DNA from: Mesorhizobium prunaredense | Lineage (GTDB): Bacteria; Pseudomonadota; Alphaproteobacteria; Rhizobiales; Rhizobiaceae | Reading direction: 5' to 3' | Assembly (NCBI RefSeq): GCF_900156895.1 | Contig: NZ_FTPD01000045.1 | Span: 380,997 to 444,996 of the forward strand | DNA: 64,000 nucleotides | Part shown: positions 17,218-25,462 of the stretch, one piece after another | How the letters are laid out: the number at the start of each line of letters is the position of its first letter | How positions within the stretch are numbered: position 1 is the first letter of the stretch | Made by a program: the position numbers and the translations under genes | The notes under the pieces: model-generated | What the model was told of the DNA's origin: nothing | The model's database searches: none | The model's input: only the letters and a program-made list of their open reading frames with translations

Positions 17218-17811
17218 CTAATAAAGATAAGGGAATATTCGCTTGGTCCTTTCCATATAGGCACGGTATTGCGAGCCTAAATTCTCCAGCATCATACGCT
17301 CTTCCTTATCCACTCTCAGCAGGAAAAGGACGGCGAAACCAATCAAACCGGATATGCCCGCAACCCAGTTCGGCAGCAGAAAGAGCTGCCCGAGCCCCAT
17401 AAGCAGGAACGAGGTGTACATCGGGTGACGGACCAAGGCGTATGGCCCGGCGCTGACCAGTTCATGCCGTTCGCGAATCTCGAGCGTGATCGACCAGTTA
17501 CGGCCAAGTTCCTTGTGGGACATGCGAAAAATCCACAGCGCGGAGCAGAAGATGATGGTTCCGAGCGCCACCGACCACACGCTGGCCGGATGGTCAGCCG
17601 CTGCGGGGACGCCGGTGGCGACATAGAAGCCAGGCAGGATCGCCAGGCCAAGGAGAGCCGATGCAAGCCCGACGGTGTCGGAAGTTGAGCGGCCACCAGC
17701 TACAATTCGCACGCGCCTTGCCCGGCGCTCGAAGGGATACCGGATCACATACCAGGCAACGAGGCCGATCACCCATATGATCTCGCCAAGTGAAGCTACA
17801 GAAATGGTCAC
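17218..17811 (-). CDS. Isoprenylcysteine carboxylmethyltransferase-like membrane protein
   Basis: A 197-residue integral membrane protein with about five helices. The C-terminal signature GPYALVRHPMYTSFLLMGLG followed by RVDKEERMMLENLGSQYRAYMERTKR matches the SAM-binding region of ICMT/PEMT/NnrU-type methyltransferases. Bacteria lack CaaX proteins, so its acceptor is more likely a small lipid or isoprenoid. It heads the operon with the acyltransferase (10 bases downstream) and the SDR. The start at 17811 gives MTISVASLGEII. Confidence 0.88.
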   Translation of the reverse strand: MTISVASLGEIIWVIGLVAWYVIRYPFERRARRVRIVAGGRSTSDTVGLASALLGLAILPGFYVATGVPAAADHPASVWSVALGTIIFCSALWIFRMSHKELGRNWSITLEIRERHELVSAGPYALVRHPMYTSFLLMGLGQLFLLPNWVAGISGLIGFAVLFLLRVDKEERMMLENLGSQYRAYMERTKRIFPYLY

Positions 17812-17964
17812 TTCAGGTCACCGGAGCCTTTTCTCGATCTGGGACCACGATAAACCGTCGCAACGATGTCAGCGTCCGAATTGTCGACCGATAGACATTC
17901 AGAGCGCGCTCCTTTCGGACTTGACCGGGCGAATGACGCGAAAGCGGGTTTTGCCAATCGCATT

Positions 17965-18549
17965 TCAACCCCCGTTCATCTCCCGAAGCTTGGTTATGAA
18001 TTGTTGCGGCCGGAGCCAGGTACCGGGGGTCTTATACCCCATCGATCTGGCGATGTCCGCTACGAATGCGTTGCAGTTGTAGAGCGAGGCGTGCCAAAGC
18101 GGAGAGCTGGCCTGCAGCTTTCGTATGCTCGCGACGACTTTCCTATATTCGGCTTCGGTGAGTAAAACGCGCCAGCTTGCCGACCGGTAGGCATCTTCCA
18201 GGTCGCCGTCCGTCCACCCGGTCGAGGCTGGCACGGGCGCCAAATGGCCGAGAACATAGACGTTGGGATCTTCGGACTTCGGAGCGAGCCCCGCGACATC
18301 GGGGTTGACCATCCGTCCCGCCTGGTTCAATCGTCCAAAAATCACGTAGGAATGGCCGTAGGTAAGGGCGTACCGGGAGCGGAACTCGATGAAATGCCGT
18401 TGGGCCGCGCGCGCCGGCATCGCCGCGGTTCTCAGTGCCCGATCATTGGACACAAAAGTCGGCTGGGGCTTGTTGTCCTGCGACTGACATGACGCCGCGA
18501 CAAGCGCGAGCAGGGCCACAATGGTTGAACGGCCACTTACAAGCGTCAT
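17965..18549 (-). CDS. Lipoprotein of unknown function with NCN motif
   Basis: A 194-residue protein with a lipobox LVAASC (Cys21). The mature part has RYALTYGHSYVIFG (His66) and, far downstream, LYNCNAFVADIARSMG (Cys159). A conserved-looking His followed by an Asn-Cys-Asn turn is reminiscent of permuted papain-like (NlpC/P60 or DUF4105) folds, but I cannot assign it. It probably sits in the outer or inner membrane facing the periplasm, in keeping with the L,D-transpeptidase nearby. Confidence 0.75.
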   Translation of the reverse strand: MTLVSGRSTIVALLALVAASCQSQDNKPQPTFVSNDRALRTAAMPARAAQRHFIEFRSRYALTYGHSYVIFGRLNQAGRMVNPDVAGLAPKSEDPNVYVLGHLAPVPASTGWTDGDLEDAYRSASWRVLLTEAEYRKVVASIRKLQASSPLWHASLYNCNAFVADIARSMGYKTPGTWLRPQQFITKLREMNGG

Positions 18550-18691
18550 CTCATCCAGAACTCCGAGGACCGCAGACCTGGTGCCAGCCTATGCCCGCCA
18601 ACCGCACGTAGGCTGCGAATCCGGCCTTGGCCCCTGCATATTGATGGGGAAGGGCCTGGCGGCCCTTCCCCAAATCTCCGAAAGCCAGTGC

Positions 18692-18832
18692 TTATTTAAT
18701 CACGGGCTCTTCTACGGCAACGGGTTCCGGCGGAGGAGCCTTCCCCTTTCCTTTACCGATCCAGCCGTTCGCGCAGCCGCTCAGGCTGGCAACGGCGAGG
18801 GTGGCAACCATTACAATCAACATCTTGCTCAT
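18692..18832 (-). CDS. Very small lipoprotein
   Basis: A 46-residue lipoprotein: MSKMLIVMVATLAVASLSGC (Cys20 in LSGC), then a short Lys/Gly stretch and a proline-rich tail (PPPEPVAVEEP). The ATG at 18832 is preceded by AAGGA. Such entericidin-like or Lpp-like peptides are common in rhizobia; function is unknown. Confidence 0.78.
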   Translation of the reverse strand: MSKMLIVMVATLAVASLSGCANGWIGKGKGKAPPPEPVAVEEPVIK

Positions 18833-19030
18833 CAAGCAATCCTTTCCCCGGGGGCGGAATAGCCTACAGAATCGCCACAAATAAAACGATATGCAGCCCC
18901 ACCAAGTTAGCTGCGATCTACACCAACGCCTAGTGCAGAAATGACACAGTTGGCACCCGGTTGCAGGCGGCACCTTGCGATGACGTGCTGGCAGGGTTGA
19001 CCATCCAACGGAGATCAGACCTGCCCACCA

Positions 19031-19627
19031 TCAAACAACCACCACCGTCGTGCCCAAAGGAGTACGGTCGTAGAGGTCAATGATGTCGTCATTGAGCAAA
19101 CGGATGCACCCGTTCGATACCGCTGTGCCTATCGTCCATGGCTCGTTTGTACCATGTATCCGGAAGTGGGTGTCGCTCCCGTTGCGATAGAGATAAAGGG
19201 CACGCGCACCAAGCGGGTTATTTGGTCCGCCAGGGACCCCCCCTGCATACTTCACCAAGCGCGGCTTGCGCCTCATCATGCTGGCGGTGGGTGTCCACGA
19301 CGGCCAGTCCGCCTTGCGGGCGACGGTCGCTGTACCCTTGAACGAAAGTCCCTGCTCGCCGACGCCGACGCCGTAGCGCGTCGCCCACCCGTCGGTCTCG
19401 ACGGCATAGAGAAAACGTTGCGAAGTATCGACGACGATCGTTCCAGGCGGCTCGTTTCCGTCGTACCGCACATGCTGCCGTCGGAATCGAGGACTGAGGC
19501 CACTTCTTGGTCCGAACGCGGATGAAATCGGCTCCGTCACCTGTCGAAACGTCGACGTACATCCGGAGACCATCAGAGCCAGAGTACCCAGCACGAGCCC
19601 CCGGCGCGCAATGTGGTGTTCTTTCAT
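19031..19627 (-). CDS. L,D-transpeptidase (YkuD family) lipoprotein
   Basis: A 198-residue enzyme with a lipobox (LMVSGC, Cys23). The YkuD domain starts at GTIVVDTSQRFLYAVE (residue 62) and has the active-site pair His158 in FRIHGTNEP and Cys174 in AVSNGCIRL. It would form 3-3 peptidoglycan crosslinks or attach proteins to the wall. The lipid anchor keeps it near the membrane. ATG 19627 is the only good start. It is divergent from the SDR gene at 19818. Confidence 0.93.
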   Translation of the reverse strand: MKEHHIARRGLVLGTLALMVSGCTSTFRQVTEPISSAFGPRSGLSPRFRRQHVRYDGNEPPGTIVVDTSQRFLYAVETDGWATRYGVGVGEQGLSFKGTATVARKADWPSWTPTASMMRRKPRLVKYAGGVPGGPNNPLGARALYLYRNGSDTHFRIHGTNEPWTIGTAVSNGCIRLLNDDIIDLYDRTPLGTTVVVV

Positions 19628-19817
19628 TTCTACCTGCTAGGAAACTGGTCGATCTACCGCCCCCCTCGTCTCTACCATTCCACGGCCTGCGGGCCAAGTC
19701 TCGCTGTGCGGTGGCAAAATGAATTCACAGGATTGGCAAGCGAATTGGAGCGAAACTTCTTGCGATAACCGTCCGCCTCTGTTCGGTTATGTCCACAATG
19801 GGCATAGGACAGAGACG

Positions 19818-20573
19818 ATGAAGCCTGACTTCCATGGTAAAGTCGCGATTGTGACCGGCGCAGGCTCCGGAATAGGAGCGGCTGTTTCACGGCAACTCGC
19901 GCAAGAAGGAGCCGAGGTTGTTGTCGCCGACCTTGATGCCGAGGCCGCGCGCTGCAGAGCCGCCGAAATAAGCGCGCAAGGAGGCAGGGCCCACGACTTT
20001 GCGGTCGATGTCACGGATGCGGCAGCCGTCGAAAAGCTGATCGAGTTCACTGTCCAGAAATGCGGCGGACTGGATCTGGCGGTAAACAATGCAGGTATCG
20101 ACGGCGTTCGAAAAGCGACGGCAGACTATCCGCTCGACAACTGGCACCAGCTGATAAACGTCAATCTAAATGGCGTTTTCTACAGCATGAAGTACGAAAT
20201 CGCCGCCATGCTGGATCGAGGCGGAGGCGCCATCGTGAACATGTCCTCGATTCTCGGTTCCGTCGGCTTGCCGACTGCGTCCGCATACACGGCAGCGAAA
20301 CACGGGGTTGTTGGACTCACCAAGGTTGCGGCGATTGAATATGCGAGGGTGGGCATCCGCATCAATGTCGTCGGCCCCGGCTGGATCGAAACGCCTCTTC
20401 TATCGGAGCAAGTGGAGGCATTAGCCACGCGGCGCATGGCAGCCCTTCAACCGATGGGCAGACGCGGCAAACCGGAAGAGGTAGCGGCTCTTGTGTGCTT
20501 CCTGTTGTCCGATCAGGCCAGCTTTATCACCGGGAGCTACCATCTGGTGGACGGAGCCTACACCGCCCATTAA
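19818..20573 (+). CDS. Classical SDR-family oxidoreductase
   Basis: A 251-residue NAD(P)-dependent dehydrogenase: VTGAGSGIGAAV cofactor loop (residues 11-22), NNAGIDG, a catalytic Ser in MSSILGSVG, and YTAAK (Tyr and Lys), ending GSYHLVDGAYTAH. The C-terminus is typical of cyclopentanol/3-oxoacyl-reductase-like SDRs. ATG 19818 is preceded by AGGACAGAGACG; an in-frame ATG at 19719 adds 33 residues without family resemblance. The substrate is unknown. Confidence 0.88.
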   Translation: MKPDFHGKVAIVTGAGSGIGAAVSRQLAQEGAEVVVADLDAEAARCRAAEISAQGGRAHDFAVDVTDAAAVEKLIEFTVQKCGGLDLAVNNAGIDGVRKATADYPLDNWHQLINVNLNGVFYSMKYEIAAMLDRGGGAIVNMSSILGSVGLPTASAYTAAKHGVVGLTKVAAIEYARVGIRINVVGPGWIETPLLSEQVEALATRRMAALQPMGRRGKPEEVAALVCFLLSDQASFITGSYHLVDGAYTAH

Positions 20574-20624
20574 AGCGCCGCTGCACGGAGCGTAGCTGAT
20601 GCTGGCGCCCAGAAGACGCACAGC

Positions 20625-22058
20625 TCAGCGGCGCTTCTTCGCCTTGCCGGCGAACGGATTTTCCGAGGTGCGCAAGGCGATGCGGATCGGCACGCCTGGC
20701 ATGTCGAAGGCTTCGCGCAGGCTGTTGGAGAGATAGCGAACATAGGATTGCGGCATCGCGTCCGGCCGGGAGCAGGACACGACGAAGCCCGGCGGGCGCG
20801 TCTTGGCCTGGGTGACATATTTGATCTTCAGCCGGCGACCGGCGACGGCAGGCGGCGGATGATGCGCCAGGATGCCTTCCAGCCAGCGGTTGAGCTTGCC
20901 GGTCGAGACGCGGCTGTTCCACACTCTGTGCGTCTTGATGACGGCATCCATCAGCTTGTCGAGGCCGCGCCCGGTCTCGGCCGAGACCGGCACCGCCTGC
21001 ATGCCGCGCGCCTGCGGCAACAGCCGCTCGGTCTTCTCGCGCAGTTCCGCCAGGAGTTCCTGGGGATGGTCGATCATATCCCATTTGTTGAAGGCGATCA
21101 CCGGCGCGCGGCCCTCGCGGATGATCAGGTCGGCGATCTGGAGATCCTGCTTCTCGAAGGGAATGGTGGCGTCGAGCACGATAATGACGATCTCGGCAAA
21201 GCGGATGGCGCGCAAGCCGTCCTGCACCGACATGACTTCCAGCTTTTCGTGAATCCGGGCCTTGCGGCGCATGCCGGCGGTGTCGAACAGTTTCAGACGG
21301 CGGCCATGCCAGTCCCAGTCGACGGAGATGGAATCGCGGGTGATGCCGGCTTCCGGTCCGGTCAAGAGCCGCTCCTCGCCGATCAGCGCGTTGATCAGCG
21401 TCGACTTGCCGGCGTTCGGACGGCCGACGACGGCGATGCGCATCGGTTTGGTATCGTCATAGCCCGGCTCGACATCCGGGTCGGTGATGTCCTCGCCGAT
21501 CAGCACCTCGCTGGCGGCGGCCTCCTCGTCGGCATCCTCTTCTTCTTCGCCGAAGGCGCGCGCCTCGCCCAGTGCTGATATCACCGAATCGCGCAAATCG
21601 GGCAGGCCCTGGCCGTGTTCGGCCGAGACCGGGATCGGCTCGCCAAGGCCGAGTTCCCAGGCCTCCAGCATGCCGCCCTGGGCGCCGCGCGCCTCGGCCT
21701 TGTTGGCGACGACGACAACCGGTTTGCCGGACTTGCGCACGATCTCAGCGAAGGTCTTGTCGTCAGGCATCAGCCCGGACTTGGCATCGATGGTGAAAAA
21801 GATCAGGTCGGCTTCGCGGATGGCGATCTCGGTCTGGGCGCGCATGCGGCCCGGCAGCGTCGAAGCAGCAGCATCCTCGAAGCCGGCGGTGTCGATGACA
21901 TCGAAATGCAGATCATAGAGCTTGGCGGCATGGACGCGACGGTCGCGGGTGACGCCCGGCGTGTCGTCGACAAGCGCCAGCTTCCTTCCCACCAGACGAT
22001 TGAAAAGAGTCGATTTGCCGACGTTAGGCCGGCCGATTATGGCGACTTTGAACGTCAT
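20625..22058 (-). CDS. der: Ribosome-assembly GTPase Der (EngA)
   Basis: A 477-residue tandem GTPase needed for 50S ribosomal subunit assembly. G1 motifs GRPNVGKST (residues 9-17) and GRPNAGKST (about 213) mark two GTPase domains; matching motifs are DTPG/DTAG in both and NKAE and NKWD. Between them is an acidic linker (EEEEDADEEAA). The final 110 residues are the KH-like RNA-binding domain. The start codon at 22058 gives the standard MTFKVAIIGRPN. Confidence 0.97.
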   Translation of the reverse strand: MTFKVAIIGRPNVGKSTLFNRLVGRKLALVDDTPGVTRDRRVHAAKLYDLHFDVIDTAGFEDAAASTLPGRMRAQTEIAIREADLIFFTIDAKSGLMPDDKTFAEIVRKSGKPVVVVANKAEARGAQGGMLEAWELGLGEPIPVSAEHGQGLPDLRDSVISALGEARAFGEEEEDADEEAAASEVLIGEDITDPDVEPGYDDTKPMRIAVVGRPNAGKSTLINALIGEERLLTGPEAGITRDSISVDWDWHGRRLKLFDTAGMRRKARIHEKLEVMSVQDGLRAIRFAEIVIIVLDATIPFEKQDLQIADLIIREGRAPVIAFNKWDMIDHPQELLAELREKTERLLPQARGMQAVPVSAETGRGLDKLMDAVIKTHRVWNSRVSTGKLNRWLEGILAHHPPPAVAGRRLKIKYVTQAKTRPPGFVVSCSRPDAMPQSYVRYLSNSLREAFDMPGVPIRIALRTSENPFAGKAKKRR

Positions 22059-22067
22059 GCGGCCCTA

Positions 22068-22177
22068 CATCTGCCAGCATGTCGTTGTCCCAAAACCGCA
22101 CCACACTTTTGGGCGACATGCATCTGCCATGCATGTCGTTGTCCCAAAACCGCACCACACTTTTGGGCGACATGCAT
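22068..22177. repeat. Two tandem copies of a rhizobial palindromic repeat
   Basis: Two near-identical units of about 54 bases lie side by side (22068-22120 and 22121-22177). Each contains TGTCGTTGTCCCAAAA, then CCGCACCACAC, then TTTTGGGCGACAT, which folds into a stem CCCAAAA/TTTTGGG with an outer ATGTCG/CGACAT stem. This is the well-known interspersed repeat type of Rhizobiales. Located inside the TPR-der transcription unit, it might modulate expression of der. Confidence 0.85.
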
Positions 22178-22842
22178 TACGACACGCCACCCGACCCACG
22201 GATCAGCTCGGACATCAAGGTCGCCCGCTCGCGCGCGTTGCGCGGGGCGCTGTCATCCGAGGCGATCTGGTCGAACAGTTTCAGTGCGTCCGCCGCCTTG
22301 CCTTCCTTCCAGGCGGCAAGGCCGAGCGCCTCGCGCGCCGTATGGCGCAGCGGATTGGTGTCGGCGGTGAGCGTCTCGACGCGGCTCGAGACATCGGCGA
22401 ACGAACCGTGGTCGACGAGCAGCAGCGCTGCCCTGAGGCGTGCCATATCGCGAAGGCCTGATGGAATGTCCGTATCGGCGGCGACCTCGTCGAAGTCCTT
22501 GACGGCGGCGGCGACATCGCCCTTATCCGCCTTGACGGTTGCCGCCCGCATGCGGGCGAGCAGCGGATAAGCGCCATAGCCATCCTTCTCCAGCGCATCG
22601 AGGGCCGCCAGCGCTTCGTCGCTCTTGCCTTCATTGGCGAGCTTCAGCGCCTGCGAGAAGGCGTCGCCTGAGCGATTGGCGCGAGTCTCGTCCCAATAGC
22701 GATAGCCGACGAAGGCGGCGGTGCCGACCACCACCAGCACCGCGAGCGCAAGCAAGGCAGGACCGAAACGGTCCCATAGCGCATGCGCCTGATCGCGACG
22801 CATCTCTTCGTTGACTTCGCGGATAAAACTGTCGTCCGACAT
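22177..22842 (-). CDS. TPR membrane protein (YfgM/TPR_21-like)
   Basis: A 221-residue protein with a short cytosolic N-terminus, one membrane helix (FGPALLALAVLVVVGTAAFVGYRYW, residues 27-51) and a periplasmic Ala-rich helical repeat region containing TPR-like pairs. Position directly upstream of der is the same as for YfgM homologues, which assist periplasmic chaperone networks and the Sec translocon. The alphaproteobacterial form is commonly annotated as a tetratricopeptide protein. Function inferred by context only. Confidence 0.82.
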   Translation of the reverse strand: MSDDSFIREVNEEMRRDQAHALWDRFGPALLALAVLVVVGTAAFVGYRYWDETRANRSGDAFSQALKLANEGKSDEALAALDALEKDGYGAYPLLARMRAATVKADKGDVAAAVKDFDEVAADTDIPSGLRDMARLRAALLLVDHGSFADVSSRVETLTADTNPLRHTAREALGLAAWKEGKAADALKLFDQIASDDSAPRNARERATLMSELIRGSGGVS

Positions 22843-23033
22843 GGATCAAAACCATTCCTGCCCCGTCGGGGCGTACATGAGCCCGCGTTTTAGCGAAATT
22901 TCGTCGGCATGGAAGGGGTTCGACAGGAAAATCGGCTGATCGCCGGGAACGTGACCGCAAGAGCCGACCGCACCCACGCCACATTTCGCCGATAGCCGGT
23001 GCTTTAGCCCTCCTCAAATCCAGATCAGATGCG

Positions 23034-24035
23034 ATGCCTCGTTTGTCCCGCGTTGTTGCGTTTTCGATCGCGTCGCTTGCTGCGGCGGGCGCTGCCGCCG
23101 CCGATCCGCCCACGGCCCCAACGCCGGCAAAGCCGAAGCAGGCCGTCATCATCTCGTTCGACAGCGCTCGCGATATTTCGCAGTGGAGGCGTAGCCGGGC
23201 GCTGGCCCAGCGCACCGGCGCCCGTTTCACCTATTTCGTGTCCTGCGTCTTCCTGCTCTCGCCGGAGACGCGCAAGGAATACACGGCGCCGGGCAAGACA
23301 TCAGGCAAGTCCAATATCGGCTTTGCCGCCTCGAAACGGGAAGTCGCTGACCGGCTCGCGCAGATAAACCTTGCCGCCTCGGAGGGCCACGATATCGGCA
23401 GCCACGCTTGCGGCCATTTCGACGGCAAGGACTGGAGCAAGGCCGACTGGCTGAGCGAGTTCGGCTCTTTCTCGCACATTTTGGAAAACGCCTATTCGAT
23501 CAACGGCATTGCGCCCGAACCCGCAGGCTGGCGCGAAATTGCACGTAAGGCGGTCGGCTTTCGCGCACCCTATCTGTCGGCAAGCAAGGCGCTCTACGAG
23601 GCGCTGCCAAAGGCGGGCTATTGGTTCGACGCGAGCGGCGTGTCGCGCGGCCCTGCCCGGCCACCGACCAGCGACGGCATCACACGCTTCTCACTGCCGC
23701 AGATTCCGGAAGGTCCTGACACAAGGCCGGTGATCGCGATGGACTACAATCTCTATGTCAGGCATTCCGGCGGCTTCGAGCGGCCGAGCCAGGCGGACGA
23801 ATTCGCCAACCGGACCTATGACGCCTTTCGCGCCGCCTTCGACGCTCAATTTCGTGGCAAACGCATTCCGCTGGAACTCGGCTTCCATTTCACACTGATG
23901 AATGACGGCGCCTACTGGAAGGCGCTGGAGCGCTTTGCCGGCGAGGTCTGCACCAGGCCCGATGTCGAGTGCATCAGCTATCGCGACTATGTTTCACGCC
24001 AACGCCGGCAAAAGTGGGCATCGGTGGACGGCTGA
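23034..24035 (+). CDS. Exported polysaccharide deacetylase-family protein
   Basis: A 333-residue NodB-homology-type protein with a signal peptide (SIASLAAAGAAAA). Motif 1 is IISFDSARD (only one Asp where TFDD is usual), and motif 2 is HDIGSHACGHFDG, retaining the metal-binding histidines. The rest keeps the shape of the deacetylase barrel (RAPYLS, MDYNLYV, HFTLMNDGAYW). The weakened motif 1 suggests altered or no deacetylase activity. It starts divergently from the TPR-der unit and stops just before the convergent bacA. Confidence 0.82.
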   Translation: MPRLSRVVAFSIASLAAAGAAAADPPTAPTPAKPKQAVIISFDSARDISQWRRSRALAQRTGARFTYFVSCVFLLSPETRKEYTAPGKTSGKSNIGFAASKREVADRLAQINLAASEGHDIGSHACGHFDGKDWSKADWLSEFGSFSHILENAYSINGIAPEPAGWREIARKAVGFRAPYLSASKALYEALPKAGYWFDASGVSRGPARPPTSDGITRFSLPQIPEGPDTRPVIAMDYNLYVRHSGGFERPSQADEFANRTYDAFRAAFDAQFRGKRIPLELGFHFTLMNDGAYWKALERFAGEVCTRPDVECISYRDYVSRQRRQKWASVDG

Positions 24036-24062
24036 GCCGAAAGCGCTCGCCCCCCGCGATTC

Positions 24063-25340
24063 TCAACTTACCGGCTGATCCTCAGGCCGCAAGCCGGCTC
24101 GCTCTCGCTCCAGATAGGCCTGGTCGATTTCGGGTAGCGGCGCCCCTTCAAGCGTCGCCTCGAAGGCACGCAGGCGCTTGTAGATGGATATCAGCTCGAC
24201 GATGGTCGGCCAGGAATTCACGAGATATTGGAACGAAGTGGCGACTTGTGAAAAGGCGGTAACAATTTGCTGGAAAACGCCAAATGTTATCTTGCCGATT
24301 GCCAAGGTTGGAACGAGAATAAGCGTGGCGAAGACGTTGTCGACTTGAAGGTATAGATAGCGGACCATGTCGAAATAGACATAGTGTGCATAGAGAGTGA
24401 AATAGTTCTTGCGAACATTTCTGAAAAGCTCGGCCAGAGTTGGTGGCTGCGCTCGTGCCGTATCGTCCTCGCCGAGGACAAGTTCCTTGCGCAGCGCGGC
24501 TTCAACCCGCTGATTGCGAAATTCCAGCCCGGGCAGCCTGACGCCGACGACTGCCAACAAGCCGGTGCCAAACAGCGACCAGGCGATCGCCGCAATGACC
24601 AGAGGATAAGGGATTGCTCCGACGATCGGGAGCGTTGAGACATGGAGAGAAAGGGAGGCCAGCAAGGGCAGGAATGCAATCAGTGTCATGATGGAGTCGA
24701 TGAAGTTCACTCCGAGCCCCTGCATTGTGCCGGAGAAGCGCATCGTGTCGTCCTGAACGCGCTGCGATGCCCCTTCGATATGGCGCAGCCGCGGCCAGTA
24801 AGCGGTAAAATAATCGTTCATCGCGGTGCGCCAGCGAAACACATAGTGCCTGACGAAAAACACGTTCAGGACGGCAATGCTCATATAGACCAGGGCCAAG
24901 GACAGAAACTGCCATACTCCGTAGTACAACTCGGCAGGGGTAACGGAGCCCGGCGTGGTCAGCGCCTTCTGCACCATGTCGTAAAACATGCCGCGCCAGT
25001 CATTGAGCGCCACGCTGATCTGGACGATGAAATTGGTGACGAAAATGATCAAACCAGAGCCGAGGATCGACCAGTTCTGCCAGCGATGCGGGGAATACAG
25101 CGCCCAGAAAAGGTAGAATACGCCCATACCGGCGAAGAAATATCCGTAAAACCAGAGGAATGCCGGCGTCAGGAATCTTATCGGGCTGATAACTGGTGCT
25201 GCCTGCGGGTCGACCGGCGGCATGCCGAGCATCGTGCCAAGGTGCTCGCCGCCGAAAAACCACAGGAGGACGAGCAGAAGGCTCCAGGCGACGGCCGAAA
25301 TGAAGAACAGCTTCGGCTGCGGGAAGAAGGATACGAACAC
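24063..25340 (-). CDS. bacA: Peptide antibiotic transporter BacA/SbmA
   Basis: A 425-residue polytopic inner membrane protein of the SbmA/BacA family, which takes up proline-rich and NCR-type peptides and in rhizobia is needed to survive in nodule cells. Recognisable stretches include FLTPAFLWFYGYFFAGMGVFY, RWQNWSILGSGLIIF, DPTM-like RVQDDTMRFSGTMQGLGVNFIDSIMTLIAF and SFQYLVNSWPTIVELISIYKRL. Family length (about 420) matches. It has its own promoter region between 25341 and 25450. Confidence 0.94.
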   Translation of the reverse strand: MFVSFFPQPKLFFISAVAWSLLLVLLWFFGGEHLGTMLGMPPVDPQAAPVISPIRFLTPAFLWFYGYFFAGMGVFYLFWALYSPHRWQNWSILGSGLIIFVTNFIVQISVALNDWRGMFYDMVQKALTTPGSVTPAELYYGVWQFLSLALVYMSIAVLNVFFVRHYVFRWRTAMNDYFTAYWPRLRHIEGASQRVQDDTMRFSGTMQGLGVNFIDSIMTLIAFLPLLASLSLHVSTLPIVGAIPYPLVIAAIAWSLFGTGLLAVVGVRLPGLEFRNQRVEAALRKELVLGEDDTARAQPPTLAELFRNVRKNYFTLYAHYVYFDMVRYLYLQVDNVFATLILVPTLAIGKITFGVFQQIVTAFSQVATSFQYLVNSWPTIVELISIYKRLRAFEATLEGAPLPEIDQAYLERERAGLRPEDQPVS

Positions 25341-25462
25341 GTTGGGGAAATCCTCGGTCGATGCGCAAATCAGCGGCGTTGCTGTTCAGCGGGCATAAGG
25401 TCACACATCGAAAGCAATGAAAATGGCCGGTGCGTGATGCCCGGCACCGAGCAAGACCACAA

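Noticed and set aside
16428..17264. Functional 2-oxoacid dehydrogenase complex component
   Set aside because: No lipoyl or subunit-binding domain and no E1 or E3 genes nearby; only the acyltransferase fold is present.
22068..22177. CRISPR array or insertion sequence ends
   Set aside because: Only two adjacent units with no spacer or transposase; the hairpin type matches known rhizobial intergenic repeats.
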